Part shown: one piece after another, positions 6,886 through 16,387 of the stretch
How positions within the stretch are numbered: the first letter of the stretch is position 1
Layout: each line of letters begins with the position of its first letter
Source of the DNA: Butyrivibrio sp.
GTDB taxonomy: Bacteria; Bacillota; Clostridia; Lachnospirales; Lachnospiraceae
Assembly (NCBI RefSeq): GCF_015056685.1
Contig: NZ_SVFW01000036.1
Coordinates: forward strand, 1 to 42,989
Length of the DNA: 42,989 nt
Direction: 5' to 3'
Notes under the pieces: model-generated
What the model saw: the letters and a program-made list of their open reading frames with translations, nothing else
What the model was told of the DNA's origin: nothing
Database searches by the model: none
Translations under genes and position numbers: made by a program

Positions 6886-8592
6886 TCATATATGTGTACT
6901 TCCAGTGCCTAACAATAACGGTAGTGCAAACCATAGGATTACAACGTAGCGTACAAGATATGTTGGTCCGAGGATTACCGTAAGCCAAACAAGCAATATA
7001 GGCAGGAAAGGCAGTATGTTCTTGTAATCCCTTTTATACAGTCTGTATGCAAGCACATACAAATAAATGATTATCAACAGCCCTGGTGAGAATAAAAGCG
7101 CTGGAACCTTGTGGTCTGTGTGAAATGATCCGATGGATATGTATCTGTAAAACTTATCAATGAGCGGTATGAAGCTGTGGCGCTCTCCGGGAAGTTCTAC
7201 CTCATAGCCAAAGTATGAGCTTTCATCGTAGGTAAAGGTATAAACTGTGGTTCCTTTGTAGACGTTTATATTAGCCGGAGGATACCAGTATCCGTAGGAT
7301 GTGAGAAGCCAGGCATTTACGTAGGTCATAGGGTGGGCCTTAAAGAGCTTGAAGTAAAGCTTCCAGAAATCCGCCTTATTCTGCTCGTAAAGTTCATTAT
7401 TAAAGCCAACCTTCACAAGGTCAGAAACTCTTGGGGTGTATTTTACAAGATTCTCTTCAGGAACATAGGACTCAAGAGTTGTAATATCCTCTTTAGTCAT
7501 GGAGTCTTTGTCATAGGTGTAGACCCTTGCCATCTGCATGATAGGCACTGTGAGCATTTCCTGATGATGAGGAGTAGCTGTTGTTAGAGCTGCTGAAAGC
7601 GCAGTACTTATAAGGAGGTACAAGATAACAGGTGTTACAGTTACCGTAACTAGTACCTTTGAAAGCTTTTTTCTGAAATAGATAAGGAAAAACGGTATAA
7701 ATACAAGATAGGCGTAAAAGCCGTTATGTCTAAAGCAGGGCATCAAAACAGCTGCAGCTATAAAGGCCGCGCATTTACTTTTATTATTGAGAAACGCCTC
7801 AGGATTCTCTAAGAGCTGCACCAAAAGAGCTGTCATAAGAAGGAGCATAGCTGAAAAGAGCCCATCCTTACTTGAGCATAATGTATACATGACAATTGTA
7901 GGGAAAACTCCATAATAGACTATCCACAAAATGCGACTTCTCTTCCCCATGCCTCTTTTTTGCATATAGGTGACGACATAGGCCAGAGTGCAGGTGATTA
8001 CAAGCATCTGCAAAAAGATATATGCAAATATGCCAAGGTTCCAGGAACCTGTGATCTTGTGGAAAAGAGCTATTGTGCCCCCAAGGAGCAGTACGTGAAG
8101 AAGAGGGTGATGAGTCGTGAAGGTCCTTGTAAGGACTTCATTAAGCTCTTCCTGGGCATCGTAGACAAAAAAGCCGGGGAATTCTGCAAGAAGGACCACA
8201 AGTCCAAGGGCTGCTAAAATGCCCCAGGTACACAGGTGTTCCCTTGATAAAAATATCTTTTTATCTGAGGTATCAAGTGGTGATGCGCTCTTTAAAGGAA
8301 AGAGGCCAAAAAGTTTCTGACCGCTGTGGGCCTGCTCGTAGTTACGCCATACGTATCTGGTGTCAATTGCAATGACCAGCATAAGGCAGGCCATGGTAAG
8401 CATGGCATTTCTGTCAGAAAGATTCACCTTATCAAGTGTTTCCAGCTGATAACCTATTACCAGGAAAAAACCTGTCAATATGCCAAATAAGCCTGACATA
8501 AGCCAGGCTCTGTAATTGATCTTATTTTTATTATCATTCCCCATTCTTTTTTCCAAGTACACTTTAATGCCCCCAAAAACTGATCTTTTCAT
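6886..8592 (-). CDS. Polytopic membrane protein, GT-C-like glycosyltransferase candidate (DUF6020-like)
   Basis: A 568-residue membrane protein with about a dozen hydrophobic segments. Directly after the third segment it has FPGFFVYDAQEELNE with acidic residues in the first large extracytoplasmic loop, followed by THHPLLHVLLLGG. This is the layout of GT-C enzymes that use polyprenyl-phosphate sugars, and it resembles the DUF6020 family. A long C-terminal extracytoplasmic stretch with many aromatic residues lies at about 365-490. Its ATG overlaps the stop of the GtrB-type gene by one base (TAATG), so the two are probably translated together; GtrB would supply the lipid-phosphate sugar. A second in-frame ATG 16 codons in is also possible. 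The transferred sugar is unknown. Confidence 0.65.
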   Translation of the reverse strand: MKRSVFGGIKVYLEKRMGNDNKNKINYRAWLMSGLFGILTGFFLVIGYQLETLDKVNLSDRNAMLTMACLMLVIAIDTRYVWRNYEQAHSGQKLFGLFPLKSASPLDTSDKKIFLSREHLCTWGILAALGLVVLLAEFPGFFVYDAQEELNEVLTRTFTTHHPLLHVLLLGGTIALFHKITGSWNLGIFAYIFLQMLVITCTLAYVVTYMQKRGMGKRSRILWIVYYGVFPTIVMYTLCSSKDGLFSAMLLLMTALLVQLLENPEAFLNNKSKCAAFIAAAVLMPCFRHNGFYAYLVFIPFFLIYFRKKLSKVLVTVTVTPVILYLLISTALSAALTTATPHHQEMLTVPIMQMARVYTYDKDSMTKEDITTLESYVPEENLVKYTPRVSDLVKVGFNNELYEQNKADFWKLYFKLFKAHPMTYVNAWLLTSYGYWYPPANINVYKGTTVYTFTYDESSYFGYEVELPGERHSFIPLIDKFYRYISIGSFHTDHKVPALLFSPGLLIIIYLYVLAYRLYKRDYKNILPFLPILLVWLTVILGPTYLVRYVVILWFALPLLLGTGSTHI

Positions 8593-9533
8593 TACTGTTT
8601 ATGGGAAGTTGTCTCTCTTATGACATACTGAGGATTTTTATTCTGAGAGATGTAAACCCTTCCCAGGTACTCTCCTATCATACCAAGCATGAGCATAACC
8701 ATTCCGCCAATGAACATGATAGCGCTCATAAGTGCAGAAAATCCAACCGGAACGTTAGGATTTACGAATTTCTTTATAACTGTATAAATAGCATACAAAA
8801 ATCCAAAGCATGCAAGTATAGTTCCAGACATCGTAGCAATACGCAAAGGTTTGATACTAAATGCTGTAAAGCCGTTTATCCACAATCCAAGAAGCTTTGC
8901 GAATGTGTATCCACTGGTTCCGACTTCTCTTTTTCTGTGATTGACATCGACGTTTACAACGTGCTTGGTAGTCCTGAGCACAAGGCCGATAACGTAAGGG
9001 TATGAGCTTTCATACTTGACCATCTCATCCACAACGAATCTTCTGACACCAAAATAGCTTGATACAAAAAGATCTTTTGGCTTACCAAGCATCACGCTTG
9101 CCATCCACTCATTCATGGCAGTTCCAAAGTTTCTGAAAAGATTGTGCTGCTTGTGGCCGTATCTTGCATAGACTGCATCTGCGTCCCCTTCAAGGGCCGC
9201 AAGGAGTTTGCCCACTTCGTTGGCAGGAGTCTGTCCGTCATCATCAAGGCATACGACAAAATCGCCCTTTGTATGCCTAAGGCCCGCCATCAGGGCTGCG
9301 TGCTGGCCAAAGTTCTTGGCAAAGGTTATTCCAAACACTCTTTCATCAGTTCTTTTGCCTGCTATTTCCTGGATCTTACCCAAGGTATTGTCAGGAGAAC
9401 CGTCATTAACAAGGATGATCTCATAGTCATAATCCATCCCTGCCATAGTCTCGTCTATTTCATTTATAACTGATTCCAGAGTCTGCTCTGATCTGTAGCA
9501 TGGAATCACAAAACTAACCAATTTTTTGCTCAT
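8592..9533 (-). CDS. GtrB/ArnC-type polyprenyl-phosphate glycosyltransferase
   Basis: A 313-residue GT2 enzyme that moves a sugar from a nucleotide donor to polyprenyl phosphate on the cytoplasmic face. The GT-A domain shows VIPCYRSEQTLE near the start, LVNDGSPDNT (about 41-50) and the metal-binding CLDDDGQTP (about 95-103). Two C-terminal membrane helices (about 232-254 and 266-291) and the ending EYLGRVYISQNKNPQY are typical of GtrB/ArnC/YkcC proteins. Its ATG overlaps the GNAT gene by 4 bases and it is coupled to the GT-C-like gene after it. The sugar may be the 4-amino sugar made by the nearby WecE-like and GNAT enzymes, but this is inference from position. Confidence 0.85.
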   Translation of the reverse strand: MSKKLVSFVIPCYRSEQTLESVINEIDETMAGMDYDYEIILVNDGSPDNTLGKIQEIAGKRTDERVFGITFAKNFGQHAALMAGLRHTKGDFVVCLDDDGQTPANEVGKLLAALEGDADAVYARYGHKQHNLFRNFGTAMNEWMASVMLGKPKDLFVSSYFGVRRFVVDEMVKYESSYPYVIGLVLRTTKHVVNVDVNHRKREVGTSGYTFAKLLGLWINGFTAFSIKPLRIATMSGTILACFGFLYAIYTVIKKFVNPNVPVGFSALMSAIMFIGGMVMLMLGMIGEYLGRVYISQNKNPQYVIRETTSHKQ

Positions 9534-10045
9534 ATTCTCTGCTCCATAAGTATCATATCACTTTTCTCTCCATCGCTGCATTCAACCAGCGGGAGGTCTT
9601 TTATCTTAACAAAACCTGCGTGCTCATAGCTTTTTATCGCAGCTTCGTTGTAGGTAAATACCCTGAGGATAAGCTTTGTAAGGCCAAGCTCTTTTCTTGC
9701 ATACTCTGTTGCAAGAACTGCTGTCTCATTGCCATAACCCTTTCCTATAGCATCATCCTCACCAATAAATATACCATACTCTGCGCTGTGGGCGGTATTA
9801 TCAATATCCCTGAAGTACACACTTCCTACAGGCCTGTTGTCATTGTTCTTCTCACAAATGATAAGCTGAACCACTTCCCCGGTCTCAACCTTTGTCTTTA
9901 TCCAGTTCTCGTGGATCTCATTTGTAAACTTTTCCCGATAAACAAAATTGTCTCTGACTCTTTGGTTGTTACGCCACTTGACGATAAGGTCAGTATCTTC
10001 CCTTGTCATAAGGCGAAGAGCCACTTTTTCCCCAGCAACTAACAT
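9530..10045 (-). CDS. GNAT-family N-acetyltransferase, probably acting on an amino sugar
   Basis: A 171-residue GNAT protein. The acetyl-CoA loop is visible as GKGYGNETAV (about 108-117), and the C-terminal part has RVFTYNEAAIKSYEHAGF, the usual N-x-x-A-x-x-x-Y end of the fold. A GGAGG site at 10050-10054 supports the ATG. The N-terminal WRNNQRVRDNF is common to amino-sugar acetyltransferases such as PseH. In this place it could acetylate the 4-amino group made by the WecE-like aminotransferase (a WecD-like role), or act in nonulosonate synthesis (a PseH-like role). The sequence does not separate these. Confidence 0.75.
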   Translation of the reverse strand: MLVAGEKVALRLMTREDTDLIVKWRNNQRVRDNFVYREKFTNEIHENWIKTKVETGEVVQLIICEKNNDNRPVGSVYFRDIDNTAHSAEYGIFIGEDDAIGKGYGNETAVLATEYARKELGLTKLILRVFTYNEAAIKSYEHAGFVKIKDLPLVECSDGEKSDMILMEQRI

Positions 10046-10063
10046 AAATCCTCCACATAAGTA

Positions 10064-10091
10064 TTTATAAGTTTTCAGGTTACTATATCAA
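10064..10091 (-). promoter_or_regulatory. Candidate internal promoter before the GNAT gene
   Basis: Minus-strand TTGATA (10086-10091) and TATAAA (10064-10069) are 16 bases apart, each 5 of 6 to consensus, in one of the few gaps (79 bases) of the operon. The start would be near 10057, leaving a very short leader that still holds the GGAGG site. Confidence 0.4.
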
Positions 10092-10124
10092 GTATCAAAT
10101 ATATCTACCGCTTAATAACTATCA

Positions 10125-11888
10125 TCAATCATTCAGACTAACCTTATAGATTCCAAAGGCGTCAGCCACTATGTCCACTTTTGTAATCTGAATATCATAC
10201 CCCTTTTCAGTGTAGTAGTCGGTGAGCCACTCTATATCCTCAGACTTATTCTGAACCACATACACATTATCAAGAAGTATCGCATCCTGCATGGAATCAA
10301 AGCCAAAGGCCTTAAATTTCTTTTCTGTGAGAGGGCTCTTTGACGCCCATCCTCCCATGAGATCATGGTTGGCGTAGGAATTATCAACATTCTTGAACAT
10401 TTTTTCTGAAAAGAATGTCTCGCCCTCTGCCATGTCTTCGCCGCAGGAAACGCTTGTGTAAACATCTATAAAGTAAAAGTTATCTTTATTGTCTGCAAAA
10501 TAGTCATAGAGCGCGTCGTAGTGCTGGCGCATCTTTTCCCTGGATGCCATCTCGGATTTCAAGACAAAAACCTGATTAGGGATGGATACAAGAGAAACTA
10601 TCATAAGAGCTGCCAAAGTTCCCAAGGCTATCTTAAGGCTCTTTTCTGCCCTTAAATACAGCATTCCCAAAAGAACTACAATTTCCATAAGGTAAAGGGG
10701 ATGGGTTATCCTTATTGGGTCCCTGCCTCTAACGATAATATAGAGCCAGAGCGTGGTTCTGCAGGCAAATAAAAGGGCCATCAAGGCTACTGCAAGTAGC
10801 GCTGATTTCTTTTCTCTCTCCTTTTTAGGGAAAAGATACATTAGGAGAACTCCCACATACAAAATGAACGCAACTACGTTCCAGGGAAAATCTGTCATAG
10901 GATATTCAAAGCTCTTTTGACAGGAAACCTGCCTTAATCTGTACAGGTACTTACCTGCTGCCTGACGCAGCTGGGCAGGAAGCGGAATTTCGTCGGTCTT
11001 AAGCTTATCTGCGTATTCGGCCACAGCCCAAAGCGTATCCGCATTTATCTCATCATCAAGTCCAAAATTGTAGTTCACAAGGAGGTGCTGTTCGCTCTCG
11101 GAAAGGCCGATGCTCTCATAGAACTCCTTATTCTCCGCATAATCAGGGATGTACTGGAAGTCATAGAGCTCTGTCCTTGCATTGAAAAGATCTGTAAAGT
11201 CCTTCCAGTCAGTGGATGAATAGGCCACTTTGTGGATAACCTGGCTTGCAACAATGATAAGGGCAATGGAAATAAGGAGCTTTAAGTAATTCATGAACTC
11301 TTTTCCTGTAAGTGCCCATTTTATCAGTATTCCAACCATTACAACCGGAAGTGTCAAAAGAAGCATCTCAGAGCGAAGAAGATATGCTATGGCTATGAGG
11401 ACTGCTGCCAGATAAAGATTTTTGTCTTTTTCCCTGTGGGTAAAAATTAAAATAACAGCCGTTGCCGATAAAAATCCACAGGTGAAGGTGTACTGCACAA
11501 ATAAGAAATGTGCTCCGACAACTCCAAGCATCAAAAATATGCTCGAAGCAAGTGACATAAGCCAAAGCTTATTATCCTTAGATATCTCCAGGATCTTGTA
11601 GGTGATGATAAATACGCAGAGAGCCTGAAGTAAACATAAAAAGATGCCGTACCAGTCAAGAGCCCCTGAAATTCTGTAAAGTACAGAGATCAGGGCGCTT
11701 ATTGGATACAGCATCTGTATATTGTGTCCCTCCGGAACGCCTGTGTAGGCGCCGGAGAGAATATCCTTCATAAGGACGTCATCATTTAAGTCAAAAAAGT
11801 AGTCTCCACCAATAGCATTAAAGAGCATAACAAGGAAAGCAACTGCTGCACTCCCTTTTATATTTAAGCTTTTTGATGTGTTCCCCAT
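10125..11888 (-). CDS. Polytopic membrane protein, GT-C-like, function unknown
   Basis: A 587-residue protein with roughly eleven hydrophobic segments in the first 430 residues and a soluble C-terminal domain of about 150 residues. After the first segment, GGDYFFDLNDDVLMKD places paired aspartates in the first outer loop, as GT-C glycosyltransferases do. I do not recognise a named family. A GGAG site about nine bases before the ATG at 11888 supports the start. It follows the WecE-like gene by 15 bases. An oligosaccharide polymerase is a less likely alternative because no Wzy signature is visible. Confidence 0.55.
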   Translation of the reverse strand: MGNTSKSLNIKGSAAVAFLVMLFNAIGGDYFFDLNDDVLMKDILSGAYTGVPEGHNIQMLYPISALISVLYRISGALDWYGIFLCLLQALCVFIITYKILEISKDNKLWLMSLASSIFLMLGVVGAHFLFVQYTFTCGFLSATAVILIFTHREKDKNLYLAAVLIAIAYLLRSEMLLLTLPVVMVGILIKWALTGKEFMNYLKLLISIALIIVASQVIHKVAYSSTDWKDFTDLFNARTELYDFQYIPDYAENKEFYESIGLSESEQHLLVNYNFGLDDEINADTLWAVAEYADKLKTDEIPLPAQLRQAAGKYLYRLRQVSCQKSFEYPMTDFPWNVVAFILYVGVLLMYLFPKKEREKKSALLAVALMALLFACRTTLWLYIIVRGRDPIRITHPLYLMEIVVLLGMLYLRAEKSLKIALGTLAALMIVSLVSIPNQVFVLKSEMASREKMRQHYDALYDYFADNKDNFYFIDVYTSVSCGEDMAEGETFFSEKMFKNVDNSYANHDLMGGWASKSPLTEKKFKAFGFDSMQDAILLDNVYVVQNKSEDIEWLTDYYTEKGYDIQITKVDIVADAFGIYKVSLND

Positions 11889-11903
11889 AATCTGACTCCA
11901 AAT

Positions 11904-13040
11904 TTAAGTAAATCTATAATACTCCTTTACCCTCATAACAACTTCATCAAGGTCCTCTTCCTTAAGATTGTAGTACAGAGGAAGGCGAAGGAGTCTCTCG
12001 CTCTCTTTGGTAGTGTATTTATCCTCTCCCCTGAACTCACTAAAGCGAAGTCCTGCCTTGGAAGAGTGGAGCGGAATATAGTGAGAAGCAGGAAGAATAT
12101 CATTGGATTTAAGGTAATCGATAAGTCCCTGTCTCTCCTCAAAGTCTTTACACTTGATATAGAACATGTGAGCATTGTGAACGCACTCAGCAGGCACATA
12201 AGGAAGCTCGATAAGTCCCTTTTCAGCCATATCTCTGAAAGCGTCATAATATCTGTTCCATGACTTAAGTCTGTTATTATTTATCTCTTCTGCAAGCTGA
12301 AGCTGAGCATATAGATATGCCGCATTCATATCACTTGGAAGATATGAGGATCCAATCTCGATCCAGCTGTATTTATCAACCTTTCCAAGCTTGTAAAGTG
12401 TACGGTTAGTACCCTTTTCTCTGATGATGATGGCATCGTCAACATAGGTCTCATCTCTTAAAAGAAGTGCACCGCCTTCACCCATGCTGTAGTTTTTGGT
12501 CTCATGGAAGCTGTAGTTACCAAAATCACCGATAGCTCCAAGAGCCTTGCCCTTGTATGTAGACATTACGCCCTGAGCTGCATCCTCAATAACAAGGAGG
12601 TTGTGGCGCTTTGCTATATCCATGATAGTGTCCATCTCACAGCCAACACCTGCATAGTGTACAGGTACGATTGCTCTTGTTTTCTCTGTGATGGCAGCCT
12701 CGATCTTGGTCTCATCGATATTCATGGTATCAGGTCTGATGTCCACAAATATGATCTTAGCTCCACGAAGTGCAAAAGCATTGGCAGTGGAAACGAAAGT
12801 AAATGAAGGCATGATAACTTCATCACCCTCTTTTATTCCCGCAAGAATTGCGGCCATCTCTGTTGCATGTGTGCAGGAGGTTGTAAGAAGTGCCTTTGTT
12901 ACGCCTGTCTTTTTCTCTATCCATTCATTATCAAGAGCTGTGTATTTGCCATCTCCGCATATCTTCTGAGCTTCTACACACTCTTTTATATAATCGAACT
13001 CTTTTCCGGTAAATGGTGGAACATTAAAATTAATTCTCAT
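11904..13040 (-). CDS. wecE: WecE/RffA-like dTDP-4-amino-4,6-dideoxyhexose transaminase
   Basis: A 378-residue PLP aminotransferase of the DegT family that closely resembles WecE (RffA), which makes dTDP-4-amino-4,6-dideoxygalactose from dTDP-4-keto-6-deoxyglucose. Diagnostic stretches are INFNVPPFTGKE at the start, SCTHATEMAA (55-64), MPSFTFVSTANAF (77-89), IEDAAQGV (151-158) and the PLP lysine K182 in YSFHETKNYSMGEGG. The ATG at 13040 follows AGAGG and is preferred over a TTG at 13061. The dTDP-sugar supply genes (rmlA, rmlB) are not in the window. A GNAT acetyltransferase two genes on could finish Fuc4NAc. Confidence 0.88.
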   Translation of the reverse strand: MRINFNVPPFTGKEFDYIKECVEAQKICGDGKYTALDNEWIEKKTGVTKALLTTSCTHATEMAAILAGIKEGDEVIMPSFTFVSTANAFALRGAKIIFVDIRPDTMNIDETKIEAAITEKTRAIVPVHYAGVGCEMDTIMDIAKRHNLLVIEDAAQGVMSTYKGKALGAIGDFGNYSFHETKNYSMGEGGALLLRDETYVDDAIIIREKGTNRTLYKLGKVDKYSWIEIGSSYLPSDMNAAYLYAQLQLAEEINNNRLKSWNRYYDAFRDMAEKGLIELPYVPAECVHNAHMFYIKCKDFEERQGLIDYLKSNDILPASHYIPLHSSKAGLRFSEFRGEDKYTTKESERLLRLPLYYNLKEEDLDEVVMRVKEYYRFT

Positions 13041-13066
13041 AACTTTAGCCTCTCTTCGCAAGTAAG

Positions 13067-13522
13067 TTATTTCTTTTCAAGGAAAATCTTTCTTGATATG
13101 AAATTATAAACCATTACTACGCCGGTTGCACCAAATTTAAAGAATACGTCCTTGGCAAAGCCTGCGCTCATGAAGCTCTGAAGCCATGGCCAGTTGAGAT
13201 AGATCACATCAAATCCGATGAAAAGACATATCTCGTTGATTCCAAGACCGATGATACTAAGAACAAGGAAGATAACGAACTCTTTCTTCCTGCTCATATC
13301 CTCTTTTCTCTCAAATACGAATTTAAAGCTGAGGATGTAGTTGGCTACAACTGAAACTGTAAAACCAAGAAGCGCTGAGATCAGGTAATACTGTGGAAAT
13401 ACGTTGTTAAAACCTGTAGATTCAAATACTACGTTAAAAATTCTGTAAATTACATAATCGATGATGAAGGCAATGACTCCAACAACGCCAAATTTAGCTA
13501 TCTGTGCCAAAAGTTTATTCAT
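13067..13522 (-). CDS. GtrA-like membrane protein
   Basis: A 151-residue protein with four hydrophobic helices and the GtrA-family start IAKFGVVGVIAFIIDYVIY. A later segment has VSVVANYILSFKFVFERK, the usual third helix ending in a basic patch. GtrA proteins are thought to help move polyprenyl-phosphate sugars across the membrane for use by GT-C enzymes. Here it is next to the GT-C-like gene before it (13-base gap) and in the same operon as two GtrB-type transferases. The ATG at 13522 has a GGAG site; an upstream extension would overlap the previous gene. Confidence 0.85.
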   Translation of the reverse strand: MNKLLAQIAKFGVVGVIAFIIDYVIYRIFNVVFESTGFNNVFPQYYLISALLGFTVSVVANYILSFKFVFERKEDMSRKKEFVIFLVLSIIGLGINEICLFIGFDVIYLNWPWLQSFMSAGFAKDVFFKFGATGVVMVYNFISRKIFLEKK

Positions 13523-13535
13523 AACATTACTCCTA

Positions 13536-15281
13536 TTATCTGTTTTCGGCGAATACAATAAAACGATCGCCCTCGAAGATTTTATTATAATCGTGATTTA
13601 CAATATAGTCCAATAAAATATCATATTTCATTCCTATGTTGGCGTACTCAGCCATGTCTTTTCCAATGATTATGGTAGGTGTAGGCTCATCGGAAACTGA
13701 CAACTCCATAAGCTGACTGTCGAAATTATCAACGCTGTAGCTGTCCAGGTCAGGCCATGTGGTGTCAATTGCAGGATACAGGTCAAAAAGATATGAGATT
13801 CCTGGGATTCCACCGAATAAGATGACCTTGGTATCGCAGAGATCATTGGTTTTCAGGACTTCTGAAAGTTCCTCCAGAGTCTGAGCATTATAATCTGTTG
13901 TGACCATATGCTCTGCTTTTGCTATACTCACGTAAGAATCCCTTGGCGTTCCATCTGCGCCGTCCATAAATGAGTACCCCAGGTGGAAAAGAGCTCCCTG
14001 TATGAATAAAACTATGAGAACAAATGTAAACATAGCTTCCCAGGCAAAGTTAAAATGTCCTTCTCCTGCCCTTTGCATCATTCTTCTAAAGAGCCATAAA
14101 ATAATAGGTGCTATCAAAAACAGGTTGTTAAGAATTGGGAATGTATAGTTGTTGCTGCCTATTGGAGTTACAAGGATGAGCAAAAGAGCTGTAAAGGCCA
14201 GTGTCTGCTCCTGTCTGCTTCCATTTAAGATTCCAAGGCTTCCGATAAGGGCTAAAATGATGCCAAATATGATGAACATCATGGCTGCCTGGAACATTGA
14301 ATCGTAGTAGTAATAGTTTCTTGTGAAAACTCCGGTTGCAAAATAGTACTTTGTAAGAACTAAGAGGCCGCAGATAAAGAGTATCTTTTTTATCATCACG
14401 TATTTCTCAGGAATAAGTAAAAACATGATGATTCCTGCAGCTACGCATGGCACCATTATGGCCATGTTGGAAATTGAAGTCATATAAGCATCAAGAATAA
14501 GGCCTATCATTCCACCTGATGAGTAGTCAGATGCGCCCTCTGTCATGCCAAAAAGTCCCATGATACCTGAAACGTAAGCAGACGGGCCATATTTCGCAAC
14601 TGTGAATATAAATGGCACTGCAAATCCTGCTACAAATCCAAGTATGCAAACACCGGTCTTTTTTAGGATCTCCTGAAGCTTGTCCTTTGTTATAAATCCG
14701 TAAAACCACAGAACAAGGATAAGCGCTGTTTCAACAATATTGGGGAACCTTACCATTACGTTAAGTCCAAGGCAGACTCCTGCCACAAAGAGGTAAAGGT
14801 TCTGCCTTTTCCAGGCAAAAATACCAAGCAAAAGAAAAACCGTTCCAAGAGTAAAAAAGAGATATGTAAGGTAGTTATAGAGGATAACTCTCGGGCTAAA
14901 GCAGATGCTCTCTGCTATAAACTCGCCGATAAAGATCATCCATCCCGGCATAAAGCCCTTTAGGAAATAGTAGGAAACAAGGGCAATAATGCTTGTTACA
15001 AAGCTGCAATAGATGCTAAAGCCAAGCATGGTTCCTGCCCCGGGAAGATGCATGATCGCAGCCCCGAATACATTACTTAAATATGTGGAAAAGAGCCACA
15101 TAGGATTTAGGGTCTCTATAAATTCATAATTGGTAAGGGAATACATGGTGTCAGATATATCAAGCCCCTGATTGACACCGATCAAAGGGTATAATAGCAG
15201 AACCACCGGAAAGAAATATCTTTCCAGCGGTGATTGATACTTTTTTAAATTATAAAAATAGCTTCTGATATTTTTTAACAT
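13536..15281 (-). CDS. Polytopic membrane protein, GT-C-like glycosyltransferase candidate
   Basis: A 581-residue protein with about eleven membrane segments over the first 430 residues and a C-terminal soluble domain of about 150 residues. The first outer loop has NQGLDISDTMYSLTNYEF, with aspartates where GT-C enzymes carry their catalytic acid. No closer family can be named. It overlaps the acyltransferase gene by 7 bases and precedes gtrA, which suggests that it uses a lipid-phosphate sugar to decorate the glycan outside the cell. Confidence 0.55.
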   Translation of the reverse strand: MLKNIRSYFYNLKKYQSPLERYFFPVVLLLYPLIGVNQGLDISDTMYSLTNYEFIETLNPMWLFSTYLSNVFGAAIMHLPGAGTMLGFSIYCSFVTSIIALVSYYFLKGFMPGWMIFIGEFIAESICFSPRVILYNYLTYLFFTLGTVFLLLGIFAWKRQNLYLFVAGVCLGLNVMVRFPNIVETALILVLWFYGFITKDKLQEILKKTGVCILGFVAGFAVPFIFTVAKYGPSAYVSGIMGLFGMTEGASDYSSGGMIGLILDAYMTSISNMAIMVPCVAAGIIMFLLIPEKYVMIKKILFICGLLVLTKYYFATGVFTRNYYYYDSMFQAAMMFIIFGIILALIGSLGILNGSRQEQTLAFTALLLILVTPIGSNNYTFPILNNLFLIAPIILWLFRRMMQRAGEGHFNFAWEAMFTFVLIVLFIQGALFHLGYSFMDGADGTPRDSYVSIAKAEHMVTTDYNAQTLEELSEVLKTNDLCDTKVILFGGIPGISYLFDLYPAIDTTWPDLDSYSVDNFDSQLMELSVSDEPTPTIIIGKDMAEYANIGMKYDILLDYIVNHDYNKIFEGDRFIVFAENR

Positions 15282-16387
15282 AAGTCCTGATCCAACTGTC
15301 TTATTTTGTTAAAGAGCCAAGTGTCATGCAAGACTCTGCCTACGTACTCAAATATCATCTTGCGGATCCAGTCAACAAATACGCCTGCCGCAAAAATGAT
15401 CACGATTGAAGCTGCCAGATGAAGGGCATAGAGAGGTACGCTGTAAGTTGGAACCGGGCCGATAATATGCTCAATCCACTCTACCCATCTGTCTTTCATC
15501 TCAATATGCATATGAAGCAGATAAACACCAAAGGTAAATGGGGCAACAAATCTGATAACATCCGCAGCCTTATTTTCTTTTACCCTGTAATATCTAAAGA
15601 ATGAGAACAGTCCAAGGGACCCTGTCAAAGTGAAAAAGAAATTAAGGTGGATAGGAACTTCTGCGTAATAGATAAAGCCGCCTGTCATCAGGTTGATATA
15701 GTAAAGAACAAAGCTCATGGCTGCGATTATCACGCCTGATGCAAGGAAAACTATCATGCTGTTTTTGGCATTGTAAAATACCTTTACATCGTACTTGCGG
15801 ATATATGCAGCAATAAGGTAAAGAACTATGAACCATCCATAATCGTATCCAGCGTGGTCTGTGACAAACATTACAGGTACAAAGCTCTTTATGATGCAGA
15901 ACCAGATCAAAAGTCCTATGATAACTGCCTTCATCTGCTTTCTTGAGAGGTTGTGGACACCTGCGTTAAGTACAGGTGCCAGAACATACATGATGATATA
16001 GGCTGTCACAAACCAGTAGTGCTCAGAAGATATAGGGAAAATATACTGAGCGATCTTGTAGATGTTATCAGCAGGGTGAACCACGTAGGTCCCTGCAATC
16101 ATCATAGCCACTGAGATCAGTATAGTATAAAAATAAACCTGACAAATGAGCTGAATGATACGACTAACTTTGACCTTTGATCCTGAGAGGAAATAACCAC
16201 TTATGAATACATAGGTGTTAAGTCCTGTGATGCAAAAGGCCTCTAAGATAGTGGCATATGCCTGAACTCCTGTTACATTCTCCCCAAGGTGAAGAAGGGT
16301 GTCGCAGTGGGCGTTATAGTGCAAAACCAATATCATAACCATTGCTATTATTCGCAAGAGTTCAAAGTTAGCATTTCTTTTTGTCAT
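15275..16387 (-). CDS. Acyltransferase family 3 membrane protein (O-acyl modification)
   Basis: A 370-residue protein with about ten membrane helices. The N-terminal NFELLRIIAMVMILVLHY holds the Arg and His of the Acyl_transf_3 (OafA/NodX-like) family, and GLNTYVFISGYFLSG is the second family landmark. Such proteins put acetyl or other acyl groups on cell-surface sugars. No fused C-terminal SGNH domain is present. Its ATG overlaps the ABC flippase stop by 4 bases and its own end overlaps the next gene by 7 bases. Confidence 0.87.
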   Translation of the reverse strand: MTKRNANFELLRIIAMVMILVLHYNAHCDTLLHLGENVTGVQAYATILEAFCITGLNTYVFISGYFLSGSKVKVSRIIQLICQVYFYTILISVAMMIAGTYVVHPADNIYKIAQYIFPISSEHYWFVTAYIIMYVLAPVLNAGVHNLSRKQMKAVIIGLLIWFCIIKSFVPVMFVTDHAGYDYGWFIVLYLIAAYIRKYDVKVFYNAKNSMIVFLASGVIIAAMSFVLYYINLMTGGFIYYAEVPIHLNFFFTLTGSLGLFSFFRYYRVKENKAADVIRFVAPFTFGVYLLHMHIEMKDRWVEWIEHIIGPVPTYSVPLYALHLAASIVIIFAAGVFVDWIRKMIFEYVGRVLHDTWLFNKIRQLDQDLC

